This document shows positions 26,008-36,841 of a DNA stretch of 64,000 nucleotides, in pieces; within the stretch, counting starts at the first letter, position 1; the number at the start of each line of letters is the position of its first letter. A program made the translations under genes and the position numbers. A model generated the notes under the pieces. That model was not told the DNA's origin. It saw only the letters and a list, made by a program, of their open reading frames with translations, and did no database searches. Origin of the DNA: Verrucomicrobiaceae bacterium UBA1938 (lineage in GTDB: Bacteria > Verrucomicrobiota > Verrucomicrobiia > Verrucomicrobiales > Verrucomicrobiaceae); assembly GCA_002336895.1 (NCBI GenBank), contig DDFC01000027.1, positions 14,330 to 78,329 on the forward strand, given 5' to 3'.

Positions 26008-26805
26008 ATGCTTTTCCGCGCCGCGTTATTCTCAGCAGTTCTCTTTGCCGCCATCATTGCGCCTCTGCGTGCGAATGATGCCAGCATCAATCTGGGTGCC
26101 CATGGCCCGGAGCCGGTGGGGGAGTTTCGTGGCGAGGAATCTGTTGTGAGGATGGTGTCGGAGCGGATTGACATCACTTTCGGCAAGACGGAGACGCATG
26201 TGCACTGCCGCTTTGTGTTTCGCAGCAGCAAAGTGAGTGGCGATGCCGTGCAGATGCTCGGTTTTCCGGATTTCCACACCGAGGCCGACACCGGCAGCAT
26301 CCACTCCATGATCAGCCGTGTGGACGGACGAGAGGTGCCGTCCAAGAAGCTGCGCGGCTGGCAGGACCTGGAAACGTCGAAGTGCCACCTCGGCAATTCT
26401 GGTGAAGGGGCCATGGCTGACTTTTACACCATTACCGTCACGTTTCCGCCGGATCGCGATGTGGTTGTGGAGCGTGACTACACCGCCACGAATGGTCGGT
26501 CTGTGATGGGAGACACCTACTTCTCCTACACCACGCGCACCGGCGGCAGCTGGAAAGGGACAATTGGCAGGGCTGAGTTTCACGTCACGCTGGATGGCTG
26601 GAAGCTCGATGACCTGGCGTTCGAAGATGGGGAGCAGAAGGTGGATCCGCGGCAGCAGCGCAAGTATGCCTCGCCGAATCTGAGCGAGTGGAAAGTGGAG
26701 GCGCCTGGGAAGCTGAGCCTGGTGTGGACGAATTTCGAGCCTGCGGTGCATCATACGCGGCAGAACATTCATTTGCAGACGTGGTGTGTGCCGGCGCGGG
26801 AGTGA
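26008..26805 (+). CDS. Secreted DUF4424-like protein
   Basis: A 265-residue protein when begun at the ATG at 26008, which starts a signal peptide (MLFRAALFSAVLFAAIIAPLRA); a longer in-frame start at 25951 is possible. Mature features are EESVVRMVSERIDITFG, VHCRFVFRSS and VVVERDYTATNG, a beta-rich pattern like DUF4424 proteins. The function is unknown; such proteins are periplasmic. The gene stands alone between repeat DNA and a 242-base spacer. Confidence 0.65.
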   Translation: MLFRAALFSAVLFAAIIAPLRANDASINLGAHGPEPVGEFRGEESVVRMVSERIDITFGKTETHVHCRFVFRSSKVSGDAVQMLGFPDFHTEADTGSIHSMISRVDGREVPSKKLRGWQDLETSKCHLGNSGEGAMADFYTITVTFPPDRDVVVERDYTATNGRSVMGDTYFSYTTRTGGSWKGTIGRAEFHVTLDGWKLDDLAFEDGEQKVDPRQQRKYASPNLSEWKVEAPGKLSLVWTNFEPAVHHTRQNIHLQTWCVPARE

Positions 26806-27047
26806 TGGCGCGAGCGATTGGAAACGAGTGGTTCGTAAAAGAGTGATGAAGAAGCGCACCTGACCTGTGGAATCGGGGCGGGAAGGGGGCGAGGCGGAAT
26901 GGCGGAAGGGTAAAATGATCCAATGACAGGGGTGCTGATTCTTCGCCATTCTACGGAGGATTGGAACTTCGGAGGACAAGAGTGTCCGCGCTCCCTTCGT
27001 GTTGGTTTGTGTGAGTTCGGTTCATGAGTGCGTTTTAACAGGCAATC

Positions 27048-28610
27048 ATGACCTACGACGGCCTTATCCTTGGTTCCGGGCATAATGCGCTGGTGCTTGC
27101 CTGCTATGCAGCGCGTGCTGGCCTGAAGGTGGCGGTGGTGGAGAAAAATGCGGTGGCGGGCGGTGGGCTGGCCACGGTGGAGCATCCGTCTGGATCGGGA
27201 TTCCAGCACAACACGCACTCCTTCTTTCACCGTGCCATCACCACCATGCCGTGGTATCAGGAGCTGGAGGTGGAGCGCCATGGAGTGCGCTATATCGAGC
27301 CCGAGCTGAATGTGGCGATGATCCTGCCGGATGACCGCGTGCTGGAGTGGTGGACGGATTTTGAAAAGACCTGCGCCTCCTTTGCCGCCATCTCCCCGCG
27401 CGATGCGGAGCGCCTGCGCGAGTGGACGGAGCGCTTCCGGCCCATTGTGGAGCAGATTCTCATCCCCGAGGCCCGCAGCCTGCCGCTGCCGCCGGAGGAG
27501 CGTGTGGCGCGGCTGCAGCAGACTGAAGTCGGCCGCACGCTGCTGGAGGTGCAGGCGTTGTCTCCGGTGGAGTTTGTCATGCGTGAGTTTGAGCACCCCG
27601 CCGTGCGCGCGGGCCTGCTGTTCTTCAATGGGCTGCGGGAGGTGGATCTGCGGCAGAAAGGCTTTGGGCATTCCATCCCCGCGCTGCTTGCCAGTCCGCG
27701 CAAGGCGCAGATGTGCATTGGCGGCTCACGCCGTCTGGCCGAGGCCCTGTGTGCGGATCTGCGCGAGCATGGTGGGGAGGTGTTCACCAACTGGCAGCCG
27801 CGCTCCATCCTGACGCGCGGCGGCCGTGCCTGTGGTGTGGAATCCGTGAGCGGGGACCGCATCGAGGCCACGCAGTTTGTCGCCAGCGGGCTGAATCCGC
27901 AGCAGACGTTTCTTGATCTCATCCCGGCCGATGTCGCGCCATCGCATCTGCGGGAAAAAGCCGCTGCGTTTGAGTACAACCTGCTGGCGCCGTTGTTTGC
28001 GCTGAACCTCAATCTGAGCGAGCCGCCGCGCTATACCGCAACGGAGAAGCATCCGGAACTGAGCCGGGCCTTCATGACCATCCTGGGCCTGGATGATGTG
28101 GCGCAGTTCCATGAGATCGTGGCTGCCCATGAGCGTGGCGAGATTTCGCGCACGGTCATGTGGGGTGCGTGCCCCACGTTGTTTGATCCCTCGCAGGCCC
28201 CTGCCGGGAGGCACACCGCCTTCATGTGGGAAAAGCTGCCGTATGCGCTGCGTGGCGATGCGCGAAACTGGGACGCGGAGAAAGATGCGCATGGCCGCCG
28301 CATGCTCGCGCTCTGGCAGCGCCACGCGCCGAATCTGGAGGGCGCGGTGCTGGACTCCTTCACGCGCAGCGCGCTGGATACCGAGCGCCTGCTGCCCAAC
28401 ATGATGCGCGGGGATCTGCTGGTGGGTTCGTTTGCCAATGATCAGATTGGTTATCATCGGCCTTTCCCGGGGGCAGGGCATTACCGCAGCGGGATTGCGG
28501 GGCTTTATCTCTGCGGTGGTTCGACGCATCCCGGAGGGAATGTCACGGGCCTGTGCGGGTACAATGCGGCCAAGGTGGTGCTGGCGGAGTGTGGGGGCAC
28601 AAAAACGTGA
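27048..28610 (+). CDS. FAD-dependent phytoene desaturase-like oxidoreductase
   Basis: A 520-residue flavoprotein. The Rossmann dinucleotide motif lies at the N-terminus (LILGSGHNALVLACYAARAG, then VAVVEKNAVAGGGLAT). Further features are GGSRRLAEALCADLREHGGEV near residue 225 and the C-terminal FAD motif GLYLCGGSTHPGGNVTGL. The family includes CrtI-type desaturases and PYROXD2-like oxidoreductases; no carotenoid gene is adjacent, so the substrate is open. The stop codon lies inside the left arm of a hairpin repeat. Confidence 0.85.
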   Translation: MTYDGLILGSGHNALVLACYAARAGLKVAVVEKNAVAGGGLATVEHPSGSGFQHNTHSFFHRAITTMPWYQELEVERHGVRYIEPELNVAMILPDDRVLEWWTDFEKTCASFAAISPRDAERLREWTERFRPIVEQILIPEARSLPLPPEERVARLQQTEVGRTLLEVQALSPVEFVMREFEHPAVRAGLLFFNGLREVDLRQKGFGHSIPALLASPRKAQMCIGGSRRLAEALCADLREHGGEVFTNWQPRSILTRGGRACGVESVSGDRIEATQFVASGLNPQQTFLDLIPADVAPSHLREKAAAFEYNLLAPLFALNLNLSEPPRYTATEKHPELSRAFMTILGLDDVAQFHEIVAAHERGEISRTVMWGACPTLFDPSQAPAGRHTAFMWEKLPYALRGDARNWDAEKDAHGRRMLALWQRHAPNLEGAVLDSFTRSALDTERLLPNMMRGDLLVGSFANDQIGYHRPFPGAGHYRSGIAGLYLCGGSTHPGGNVTGLCGYNAAKVVLAECGGTKT

Positions 28611-28662
28611 AACGGGCTGCCAGCCCGCAGGATCGGAACCACGGGCAGGCTGCCCGTTTCAC
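28607..28662. repeat. Large imperfect hairpin with GTGAAACGGGC arms
   Basis: The left arm GTGAAACGGGCTGCCAGCCC and right arm GGGCAGGCTGCCCGTTTCAC pair over about 22 bases with three mismatches around an 12-base loop. The left arm includes the stop codon of the oxidoreductase gene. Each arm is itself partly palindromic (GGGCTGCCAGCCC; GGGCAGGCTGCCC), as in REP-type elements. It could act as a transcription end, although no T-run directly follows. Confidence 0.7.
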
Positions 28663-28682
28663 GACCGGAGGTCGCATTTTGT

Positions 28683-29141
28683 TTACAGCGATGTGATGAC
28701 CTCTCCGCACTTTGTCCGGCAGGGAACGCGGAGGTGGTTGAGCCAGATGGGAATCCATTCGTTGAGCAGGAGCTTCCGCGCTTCACCGAGATCGTCGAAG
28801 GTGGCGCTGGGCCAGCGGCATTCGCGTTCTTGAAAGTAGTACTCCCATTCGCCTTTGCCATTGGCGATGAAGTAGGAGCCGTCGCGGGAGCCTGGTTTGG
28901 TCAGCGTTGGCGGCAGGTCTTCTGCCTGCAACCCCTGAGCAGCCAGGCTGGCCTCGATGTCCGCACGCGTGAGTGTGAAGAGCCGGTTCACCGCCTCCTG
29001 GCAGCGCTCCGTGTTGCCCTCCTCATTTGTGTCCCGCCACTGTGGCGGCAGTCCCAGATGCGCCAGTGACCATGTGGCGATGTCCTCACGGGACAGCAGC
29101 ACTTTCATCTGTTCGGAGATGGGGAGTGCGGCGGTTTTCAT
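28683..29141 (-). CDS. Hypothetical protein
   Basis: A 152-residue acidic protein starting MKTAALPISEQMKVLLSRED at 29141 (an upstream in-frame extension to 29207 is less likely). I do not recognise a family. Visible features are a WSLAHLGLPPQWRD segment, ADIEASLAAQGLQAEDLPPT, and an aromatic-rich stretch GSYFIANGKGEWEYYFQERE. There is no signal peptide or membrane segment, suggesting a cytosolic protein. It is convergent with the oxidoreductase gene. Confidence 0.6.
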   Translation of the reverse strand: MKTAALPISEQMKVLLSREDIATWSLAHLGLPPQWRDTNEEGNTERCQEAVNRLFTLTRADIEASLAAQGLQAEDLPPTLTKPGSRDGSYFIANGKGEWEYYFQERECRWPSATFDDLGEARKLLLNEWIPIWLNHLRVPCRTKCGEVITSL

Positions 29142-29225
29142 GGTGCAAGGATTCGTGAGAATAGAGGGGGCCGAGATGTGAAACAAGCTGGCAGCGCTTC
29201 CGCGCAAAGTAGTTTCAGTGCATCA

Positions 29226-30317
29226 CTAGGATGTGGGTGCCTTCTTCTGAATGCGTGACCACAGAACCTGCATTTTGGAATTGAGGGCCGGGTTTTTGAG
29301 CCCGAATCCAATCATTCCCGCCAGAATAAAAACCAATGTGCCAGCGTAAATAGCGAGCAGGCTGAACGAGGCAGCCACCCCTGGCGATTCCTGCTTCTTG
29401 GTTTGCAGATGGTGGCGTGAGATTTCAGCCAGATTTGCCACCGACACCCGATGAGGTGCAAAAACGTCCTCGATGGTACGGAACAAGCCCAGCGCCTGCT
29501 GCGGGCTGGCTTCACCATTCGACTCGGGCTGCAATGAAACCTCTCTTTCCTGCAGCCTGATGTGCATCTTCCGCCGCCGCCAGGCCATTGATGCTTGAAA
29601 TGTGCACAGCACGATAACCACGATGGGGGAAAGACGCGTCACCTTGAGCAGAAAAATAGCGAAGCCAATCCATGAGAGAAAGCCGAACAGCAACGCAGTC
29701 CAGCGCCAGCGGCAAAAGAGGACGATGTCAAAGAAGCGGCCACCATCGAGCGGTTTGATGGGAATTAAGTTGATGGTATTGAGGATGATGAGCTGCAGGG
29801 CGATTTCTCTCATCCACGATTGCTGACTGTCCGCTGGTGACAGCAGCAGCAGCGGGATGCCGATCAAAATACCCGGCAAAGGGCCGGCCAGAATCATCAC
29901 GACCTCCTGCCAGGGGCGCGCGTCGGTTTTTCTACCACTGACGGCAGCACCGAAGAAGGGAATGAAGAACATGCTGACGTCCCGATAGCCGAAGTACTTC
30001 ATGGCAAGGAAATGCCCCAGTTCGTGGAACAACAGCACACCCACAAACAGAGCAAGGCGCGTCAATGTCATGATGCTGCTGTCCGACTTACCCCATGCAA
30101 GCCACGCGAAAAATAAAACCAGGGTGATCAGGAACGTGGGAAGCTTTTTGCGAGTGCTCTGAAAAGCTGGATCACGCAGCTTTTGATTTAACAGGTGGTA
30201 CGCTTCTTCATGCCGAGGGTCTCTGAACACCTCGGTGCCGGTGGGGGGCCCGGAATTTGACTCATCCACTGCTGAACTGGCAGCGGGCGGGCTGTTGGGG
30301 TCAGGATTGTGATTCAC
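29226..30317 (-). CDS. Site-2-protease-like M50 family membrane metalloprotease
   Basis: A 363-residue protein beginning with GTG. After a polar, Pro/Ser-rich N-terminus of about 55 residues, four or five membrane helices follow. The zinc motif is FHELGH (His98, Glu99, His102), and the third ligand is Asp191 in INLIPIKPLDGGRFFD, both within helices as in site-2 proteases. VMILAGPLPGI is a further family motif. A C-terminal helix ends the protein. Likely intramembrane proteolysis of an unknown substrate; no PDZ domain is visible. Confidence 0.88.
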   Translation of the reverse strand: MNHNPDPNSPPAASSAVDESNSGPPTGTEVFRDPRHEEAYHLLNQKLRDPAFQSTRKKLPTFLITLVLFFAWLAWGKSDSSIMTLTRLALFVGVLLFHELGHFLAMKYFGYRDVSMFFIPFFGAAVSGRKTDARPWQEVVMILAGPLPGILIGIPLLLLSPADSQQSWMREIALQLIILNTINLIPIKPLDGGRFFDIVLFCRWRWTALLFGFLSWIGFAIFLLKVTRLSPIVVIVLCTFQASMAWRRRKMHIRLQEREVSLQPESNGEASPQQALGLFRTIEDVFAPHRVSVANLAEISRHHLQTKKQESPGVAASFSLLAIYAGTLVFILAGMIGFGLKNPALNSKMQVLWSRIQKKAPTS

Positions 30318-30412
30318 GCATCATTATCTTAAGCCTGCGGCTCTTGGTGTCGAGCCGGGTGCTGAAGATAATCTAGGACAATTGACGCGAGTTTGCAGCC
30401 GGTGAAGACGGC

Positions 30413-30443
30413 TTATATCAAGAGCGATTGAAAACTGGTCTGA
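30413..30443 (+). repeat. Solitary end of the inverted-repeat family
   Basis: TATATCAAGAGCGATTGAAA followed by ACTGGTCTGATT resembles the element ends elsewhere in the window (TTGAAAACGGGTCTG). No clear opposite end was found, so this may be a decayed element. It lies in the 920-base gene-free region 30318-31240. Confidence 0.45.
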
Positions 30444-30618
30444 TTAAGGTCGACCCTACGTCTTCCACTAGGTGAATGTGCCGCGTCCTTCCTGAGTGGA
30501 CAGCCTCTGCGTGTGGCGAAGCGTGGAGTCTGCGGCGGCGTGACGGTCAGACGCTGCTGGAAGGCGCGGTGTAGTGGAGAAAGTCCTGGTTTTGCTTTCC
30601 GGAGAGGACGCCCGCATC

Positions 30619-30679
30619 CAGGGGTGGCGCTCGCTACGCGAGCTTACCCCTGGCTACCCTCTATGATCCCTCCGGGATC
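30619..30679. repeat. Compound hairpin repeat (CAGGGGT...ACCCCTG, GATCCC...GGGATC)
   Basis: CAGGGGTGGCGCTCGC, TAC, then GCGAGCTTACCCCTG forms a long hairpin at 30619-30652; GATCCC/TCC/GGGATC at 30665-30679 forms a second. From general knowledge, very similar GGGGTGGCGCTCGCT...GCTTACCCC strings recur in Planctomycete and Verrucomicrobial intergenic DNA. I see no gene in this stretch. Confidence 0.6.
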
Positions 30680-30786
30680 TAGGTACAGCAGCGCGGTGCT
30701 TGCCTGCCAAGAGAGAGTTTAAATCTAGACCAACTCTCAAAAACCATGCCACATTGCCCGGACGGTGGAGCGCCCCATTGGCTGCG

Positions 30787-30889
30787 TTAGTCGCCTGCCT
30801 GTTATTTTTAAATAGCAGGCGGCGCTCCCGACTTGCCACTGGGGCCGCGGCACTTGCCGGTTCAATATGATAATCTTTTCGAGAACTGG
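30787..30889. repeat. About 100-base interspersed repeat R2, copy 2
   Basis: Same orientation as the copy at 25842: TTAGTCGCCTGCCTGTTAT, AAATAGCAGGCGG, GCCGGTTCAAT, then TCTTTTCGAGA. Both copies adjoin an end of the inverted-repeat family (here directly before TAATACCATG at 30892). Confidence 0.72.
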
Positions 30890-30891
30890 TC

Positions 30892-31158
30892 TAATACCAT
30901 GATGCATTGAAAACGGGTCTGAAGACGGAGGCACGAGCCGACGGAGGGGGATCATCCTGATCCCCCACCTGCAGCGTGTTCGCGGAGGTGCGATGGCGCT
31001 GGATGATGCGGGAGGCTCGGTTTTGTGGAGACGCGAGAATGCAGGGCGATGCGGGAGCGTGAGGGATCGGGACGATCCCACTCCTCCAGAGCGCTGGCTG
31101 GCGCATGGGATGCTGGCTTCAACCCATAAAACCCGTTTTCAGCTGTGTGTGGTATTAT
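30892..31158. repeat. Inverted-repeat-bounded element E3 (inverted relative of E1)
   Basis: The left end is TAATACCATGATGCATTGAA and AACGGGTCTG; the right end is AAAACCCGTTTTCAGCTGTG, then TGGTATTATT. Internal hairpins are GGGGGATCA/TGATCCCCC at 30946-30966 and GGGATCG/CGATCCC at 31063-31079. The stretch 30920-30985 closely matches the reverse complement of 25535-25595 in E1, so the two are related copies in opposite orientation. No gene is seen. Confidence 0.72.
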
Positions 31159-31177
31159 TGCAGATCGGGGTATGCCA

Positions 31178-31209
31178 ATAAAAACGGCGGGCCGATTGGC
31201 CCGCCGTTT
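31178..31209 (-). terminator. Rho-independent terminator of nrdBA
   Basis: A perfect 12-bp stem AAACGGCGGGCC/GGCCCGCCGTTT with a four-base loop at 31182-31209, followed on the minus strand by TTTTATT. It lies 31 bases downstream of the nrdA stop. Confidence 0.92.
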
Positions 31210-31240
31210 GAATGGAGCAGTGTTGTGGATTGGCGAAAGC

Positions 31241-34540
<3,300 letters not shown>

Positions 34541-34678
34541 GGCAGGAGGAGGTGCAGGCTGGTGGTGGAGGAGGCGTAGCAGAGGTGAGGCGGGAACGGG
34601 GCAAAAAGAGGTGGGAATTCCCGCCGGAGAGCTCCAGCGAAAAGTCGGCCAGCAATTGAAAATTTAGAGGCGGAGAAA

Positions 34679-35761
34679 TTAAAGATCGTCGTCGGAGCAG
34701 ACTTCGAGCGCGGAGGCCTTCTGATAGTCGGTGACCTTGCCTTCGAAGAAATTCTGCTCCTTCTTGATGTCCATCAGCTCCGCCAGCCAGGGGAGGGGGT
34801 TGCTGATGCCGGGGTTGAGCACCGGGAGGCCGCAGCCGTCGAGACGGCGGTCGGCGATGTAGTCAGTGTAACGCTCGAATTCCTCGGCGCTGAGGCCCAC
34901 GGCATTCACAGGCAGGCAGTCGCGGATGAATTCCTTCTCCAGCGCCACGCCTTCGCGCATGATGTTGACCAGCTCCTGGCGGAATTCAGGGGTCCAGATC
35001 TCGGGGTTTTCCTCGATCAGGTCCATGAACAGGTTGCGGAAGACTTCGATGTGGTTGGATTCGTCGCGCAGGGTGTAACGGAACATCTGGCCGATGCCGG
35101 GGAACTTGTTCTGGCGGTAGAGGCTGAGGATCATGCCAAAGAGGCCGTAGAACTGGGTGCCCTCCATGCACTGGCCGAAGACGAAGATGTTCTTGGCCAG
35201 GAGCTGCATGTTTTCCACCTTGGTGAGATCGAGGTCGCGGCGGAGGTTGTTGGAGTGCTTGGTCACGAATTCGTTTTTCTTCACGATCGTGGGGATCTGC
35301 TCGAACATGGCTTCGCACTCATGGGGGTTGATGCCCAGGGAGGAGATCATGTAGAGGAGGGAGTCGGCGTGGATGTTCTCCTCATGGGCGTGGCGGCCCA
35401 GTACGAGCTTCAGTTCCGGGGCGGTGACGAGCTCGCGGACCACGTGCTGGATGTTGTCTCCCACGATGCCCTCGGCGGCGCTGAAGTAGCCGATGCCCAT
35501 CATGATGATCCAGCGCTCGTTTTGGGAAATGTCATTAGAGCGCCATTGTTCCACGTCCTTCTGCATCTGGATGTCTTCCGGCTCCCAGTGGTTGGCCTTC
35601 ATGATGCGGTATAGGTCGTAGGCCCACTGGTATTTCAGCGGGAGGAGGTTGAAGGTCATGCTCTTGCGGCCATTGATCACCTTCTTGGCTGCGTAAGCGG
35701 CTTCGGCTTTGTCCTGATCGAGCGGGAACTCGCGATTGCCAATCTTGTAGACTTTTTCCAT
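34679..35761 (-). CDS. nrdB: Ribonucleoside-diphosphate reductase beta subunit, subclass Ic-like
   Basis: The radical-generating subunit, 360 residues, all-helical. By alignment with Chlamydia trachomatis NrdB, all six metal ligands are present: Glu97 (FSAAEGIVGDN; Glu, not Asp), Glu128 and His131 (EENIHADSLLY), Glu200 (QCMEGTQFYG), Glu234 and His237 (LRDESNHIEV). The position of the tyrosyl radical (Phe127 in Chlamydia) is Leu135 here. This points to a Mn/Fe cofactor acting without a tyrosyl radical, as in subclass Ic. The C-terminal tail (ALEVCSDDDL) binds NrdA. The gene is first in an nrdB-nrdA transcript. Confidence 0.94.
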   Translation of the reverse strand: MEKVYKIGNREFPLDQDKAEAAYAAKKVINGRKSMTFNLLPLKYQWAYDLYRIMKANHWEPEDIQMQKDVEQWRSNDISQNERWIIMMGIGYFSAAEGIVGDNIQHVVRELVTAPELKLVLGRHAHEENIHADSLLYMISSLGINPHECEAMFEQIPTIVKKNEFVTKHSNNLRRDLDLTKVENMQLLAKNIFVFGQCMEGTQFYGLFGMILSLYRQNKFPGIGQMFRYTLRDESNHIEVFRNLFMDLIEENPEIWTPEFRQELVNIMREGVALEKEFIRDCLPVNAVGLSAEEFERYTDYIADRRLDGCGLPVLNPGISNPLPWLAELMDIKKEQNFFEGKVTDYQKASALEVCSDDDL

Positions 35762-35808
35762 GACGAAATCGTTGCAGAGTGAGGGGTTACTTTGATGTTT
35801 TCTCGAAA

Positions 35809-35837
35809 TTGACAGACGTGGATGTCAGTACTATAAA
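35809..35837 (+). promoter_or_regulatory. Near-consensus sigma-70 promoter pointing toward the amidase gene
   Basis: TTGACA at 35809-35814, a 17-base spacer, and TATAAA at 35832-35837. The expected start near 35844 would leave a leader of about 285 bases before the amidase ATG at 36129. It lies in the 367-base region between divergent nrdB and the amidase gene. I see no protein in the leader. Confidence 0.6.
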
Positions 35838-35870
35838 TACTAGATGTAGCGCACGCCGAAGTGGATCATG

Positions 35871-35934
35871 CACAAGATCTTGTGTGCTGGCGAGATATTT
35901 TTACCAGCCGTTGTGCAAAAAAGCGTTTCACAAC
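35871..35934. promoter_or_regulatory. Palindromes in the nrdB/amidase intergenic region
   Basis: A perfect 14-base palindrome CACAAGATCTTGTG at 35871-35884; a stem GCTGG...CCAGC at 35886-35908; and GTTGTG...CACAAC at 35910-35934. The first loosely resembles NrdR boxes (CACAATATATTGTG type) but differs in the centre. They lie about 110-170 bases upstream of nrdB on its 5' side and could be operators for it or for the divergent gene. Confidence 0.4.
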
Positions 35935-36128
35935 GTAGATTCAGGCGTTCCACGGCGAAAAAATTTTTCAGGCGTCAAAATGCCTACCGTGATGAGCAGA
36001 AATGAGAAGGTTTTCAGCCCTGCTGGCCGACGCAGGAATCGTGCAGGGAAAGGAAAAAAACATCTGAAATATGCGGCGAAAGCCGACGTGTGGCGGATTT
36101 TGTCACACAACCTGCTCAGTTCCACCTT

Positions 36129-36794
36129 ATGCCGCGCCGTCCTTTTCTCCGCCACATCGCCTGCTGCCTGCCGCTGGCGGCCCTGCTGAGCTCGTGCTCG
36201 GTGCTCAATGTTCCACAAAACACCGTTACAAAAGCGCCCCCGGGCGTCATGGTGGATTTGATACCCAGCGGGCGTTACGCACGCAGGCAGTACCGGCCCA
36301 TGCGGCCCACTTACATCACCATCCATGCCACGGAGAACTATGCGCGCGGCTGTGGAGCCAGGGCTCATGCCCAGATGCTGAAGACCGGATCCATCAAAGG
36401 TCGGCATAATGCGATAGGCTACATCGGCTGGCATTTCACCGTGGATGACCATTCCATTTACCAAAGCATGCCGGTAAATGAGCGCGGAGAGCATGCCGAC
36501 TACGACGGCCCGGGCAATCGCAGCTCCATCGGCATCGAGATGTGCGAAAACCGTGGCAATGACCGCGCCCGCACCGTGGACAAGACCGCAAGACTCGCCG
36601 CCTGGCTGATGAAGGAGTACAACATCCCGCTGGACCATGTGGTGCCGCATCAGCACTGGCTCATGATCCGGCACGACGACCATCGCAATCTCGGGCACAA
36701 AAACTGTCCGCACTTTCTCATGGAGCGCGGACGCCCCGGTGCCAAGTGGCAGGCCTTTCTCAACAAGATCGCCGCCTATCGCCGCGCATTGTGA
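36129..36794 (+). CDS. N-acetylmuramoyl-L-alanine amidase (Amidase_2), lipoprotein
   Basis: A 221-residue zinc amidase that would cleave the MurNAc-L-Ala bond of peptidoglycan. The N-terminus is a lipoprotein signal with the lipobox LLSSC (Cys23). Zinc-ligand candidates are His66 (ITIHATEN), His174 (VVPHQHW) and the KNCPHFL segment near 193-195, where the Cys replaces the usual third site context; IGYIGWHFTVDD and SSIGIEMCEN are family motifs. The ATG at 36129 was chosen because the MPRRPFLRHIACCLPLAALL signal begins there. The AAA+ gene follows after 47 bases. Confidence 0.9.
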   Translation: MPRRPFLRHIACCLPLAALLSSCSVLNVPQNTVTKAPPGVMVDLIPSGRYARRQYRPMRPTYITIHATENYARGCGARAHAQMLKTGSIKGRHNAIGYIGWHFTVDDHSIYQSMPVNERGEHADYDGPGNRSSIGIEMCENRGNDRARTVDKTARLAAWLMKEYNIPLDHVVPHQHWLMIRHDDHRNLGHKNCPHFLMERGRPGAKWQAFLNKIAAYRRAL

Positions 36795-36841
36795 GCGGAA
36801 ATTGTCTTGCCACCTCCATCACCCCACGCTGGAGTCAGCGC

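Noticed and set aside
25448..31240. CRISPR array or transposon suggested by repeats in the accessory region
   Set aside because: Repeats are few, irregularly spaced, inverted rather than direct, and no cas or transposase gene is present.
35871..35884. CACAAGATCTTGTG as a NrdR box
   Set aside because: Resembles the outer bases of NrdR boxes but the AT-rich centre is different, and no properly spaced second box is seen; listed only as a palindrome.
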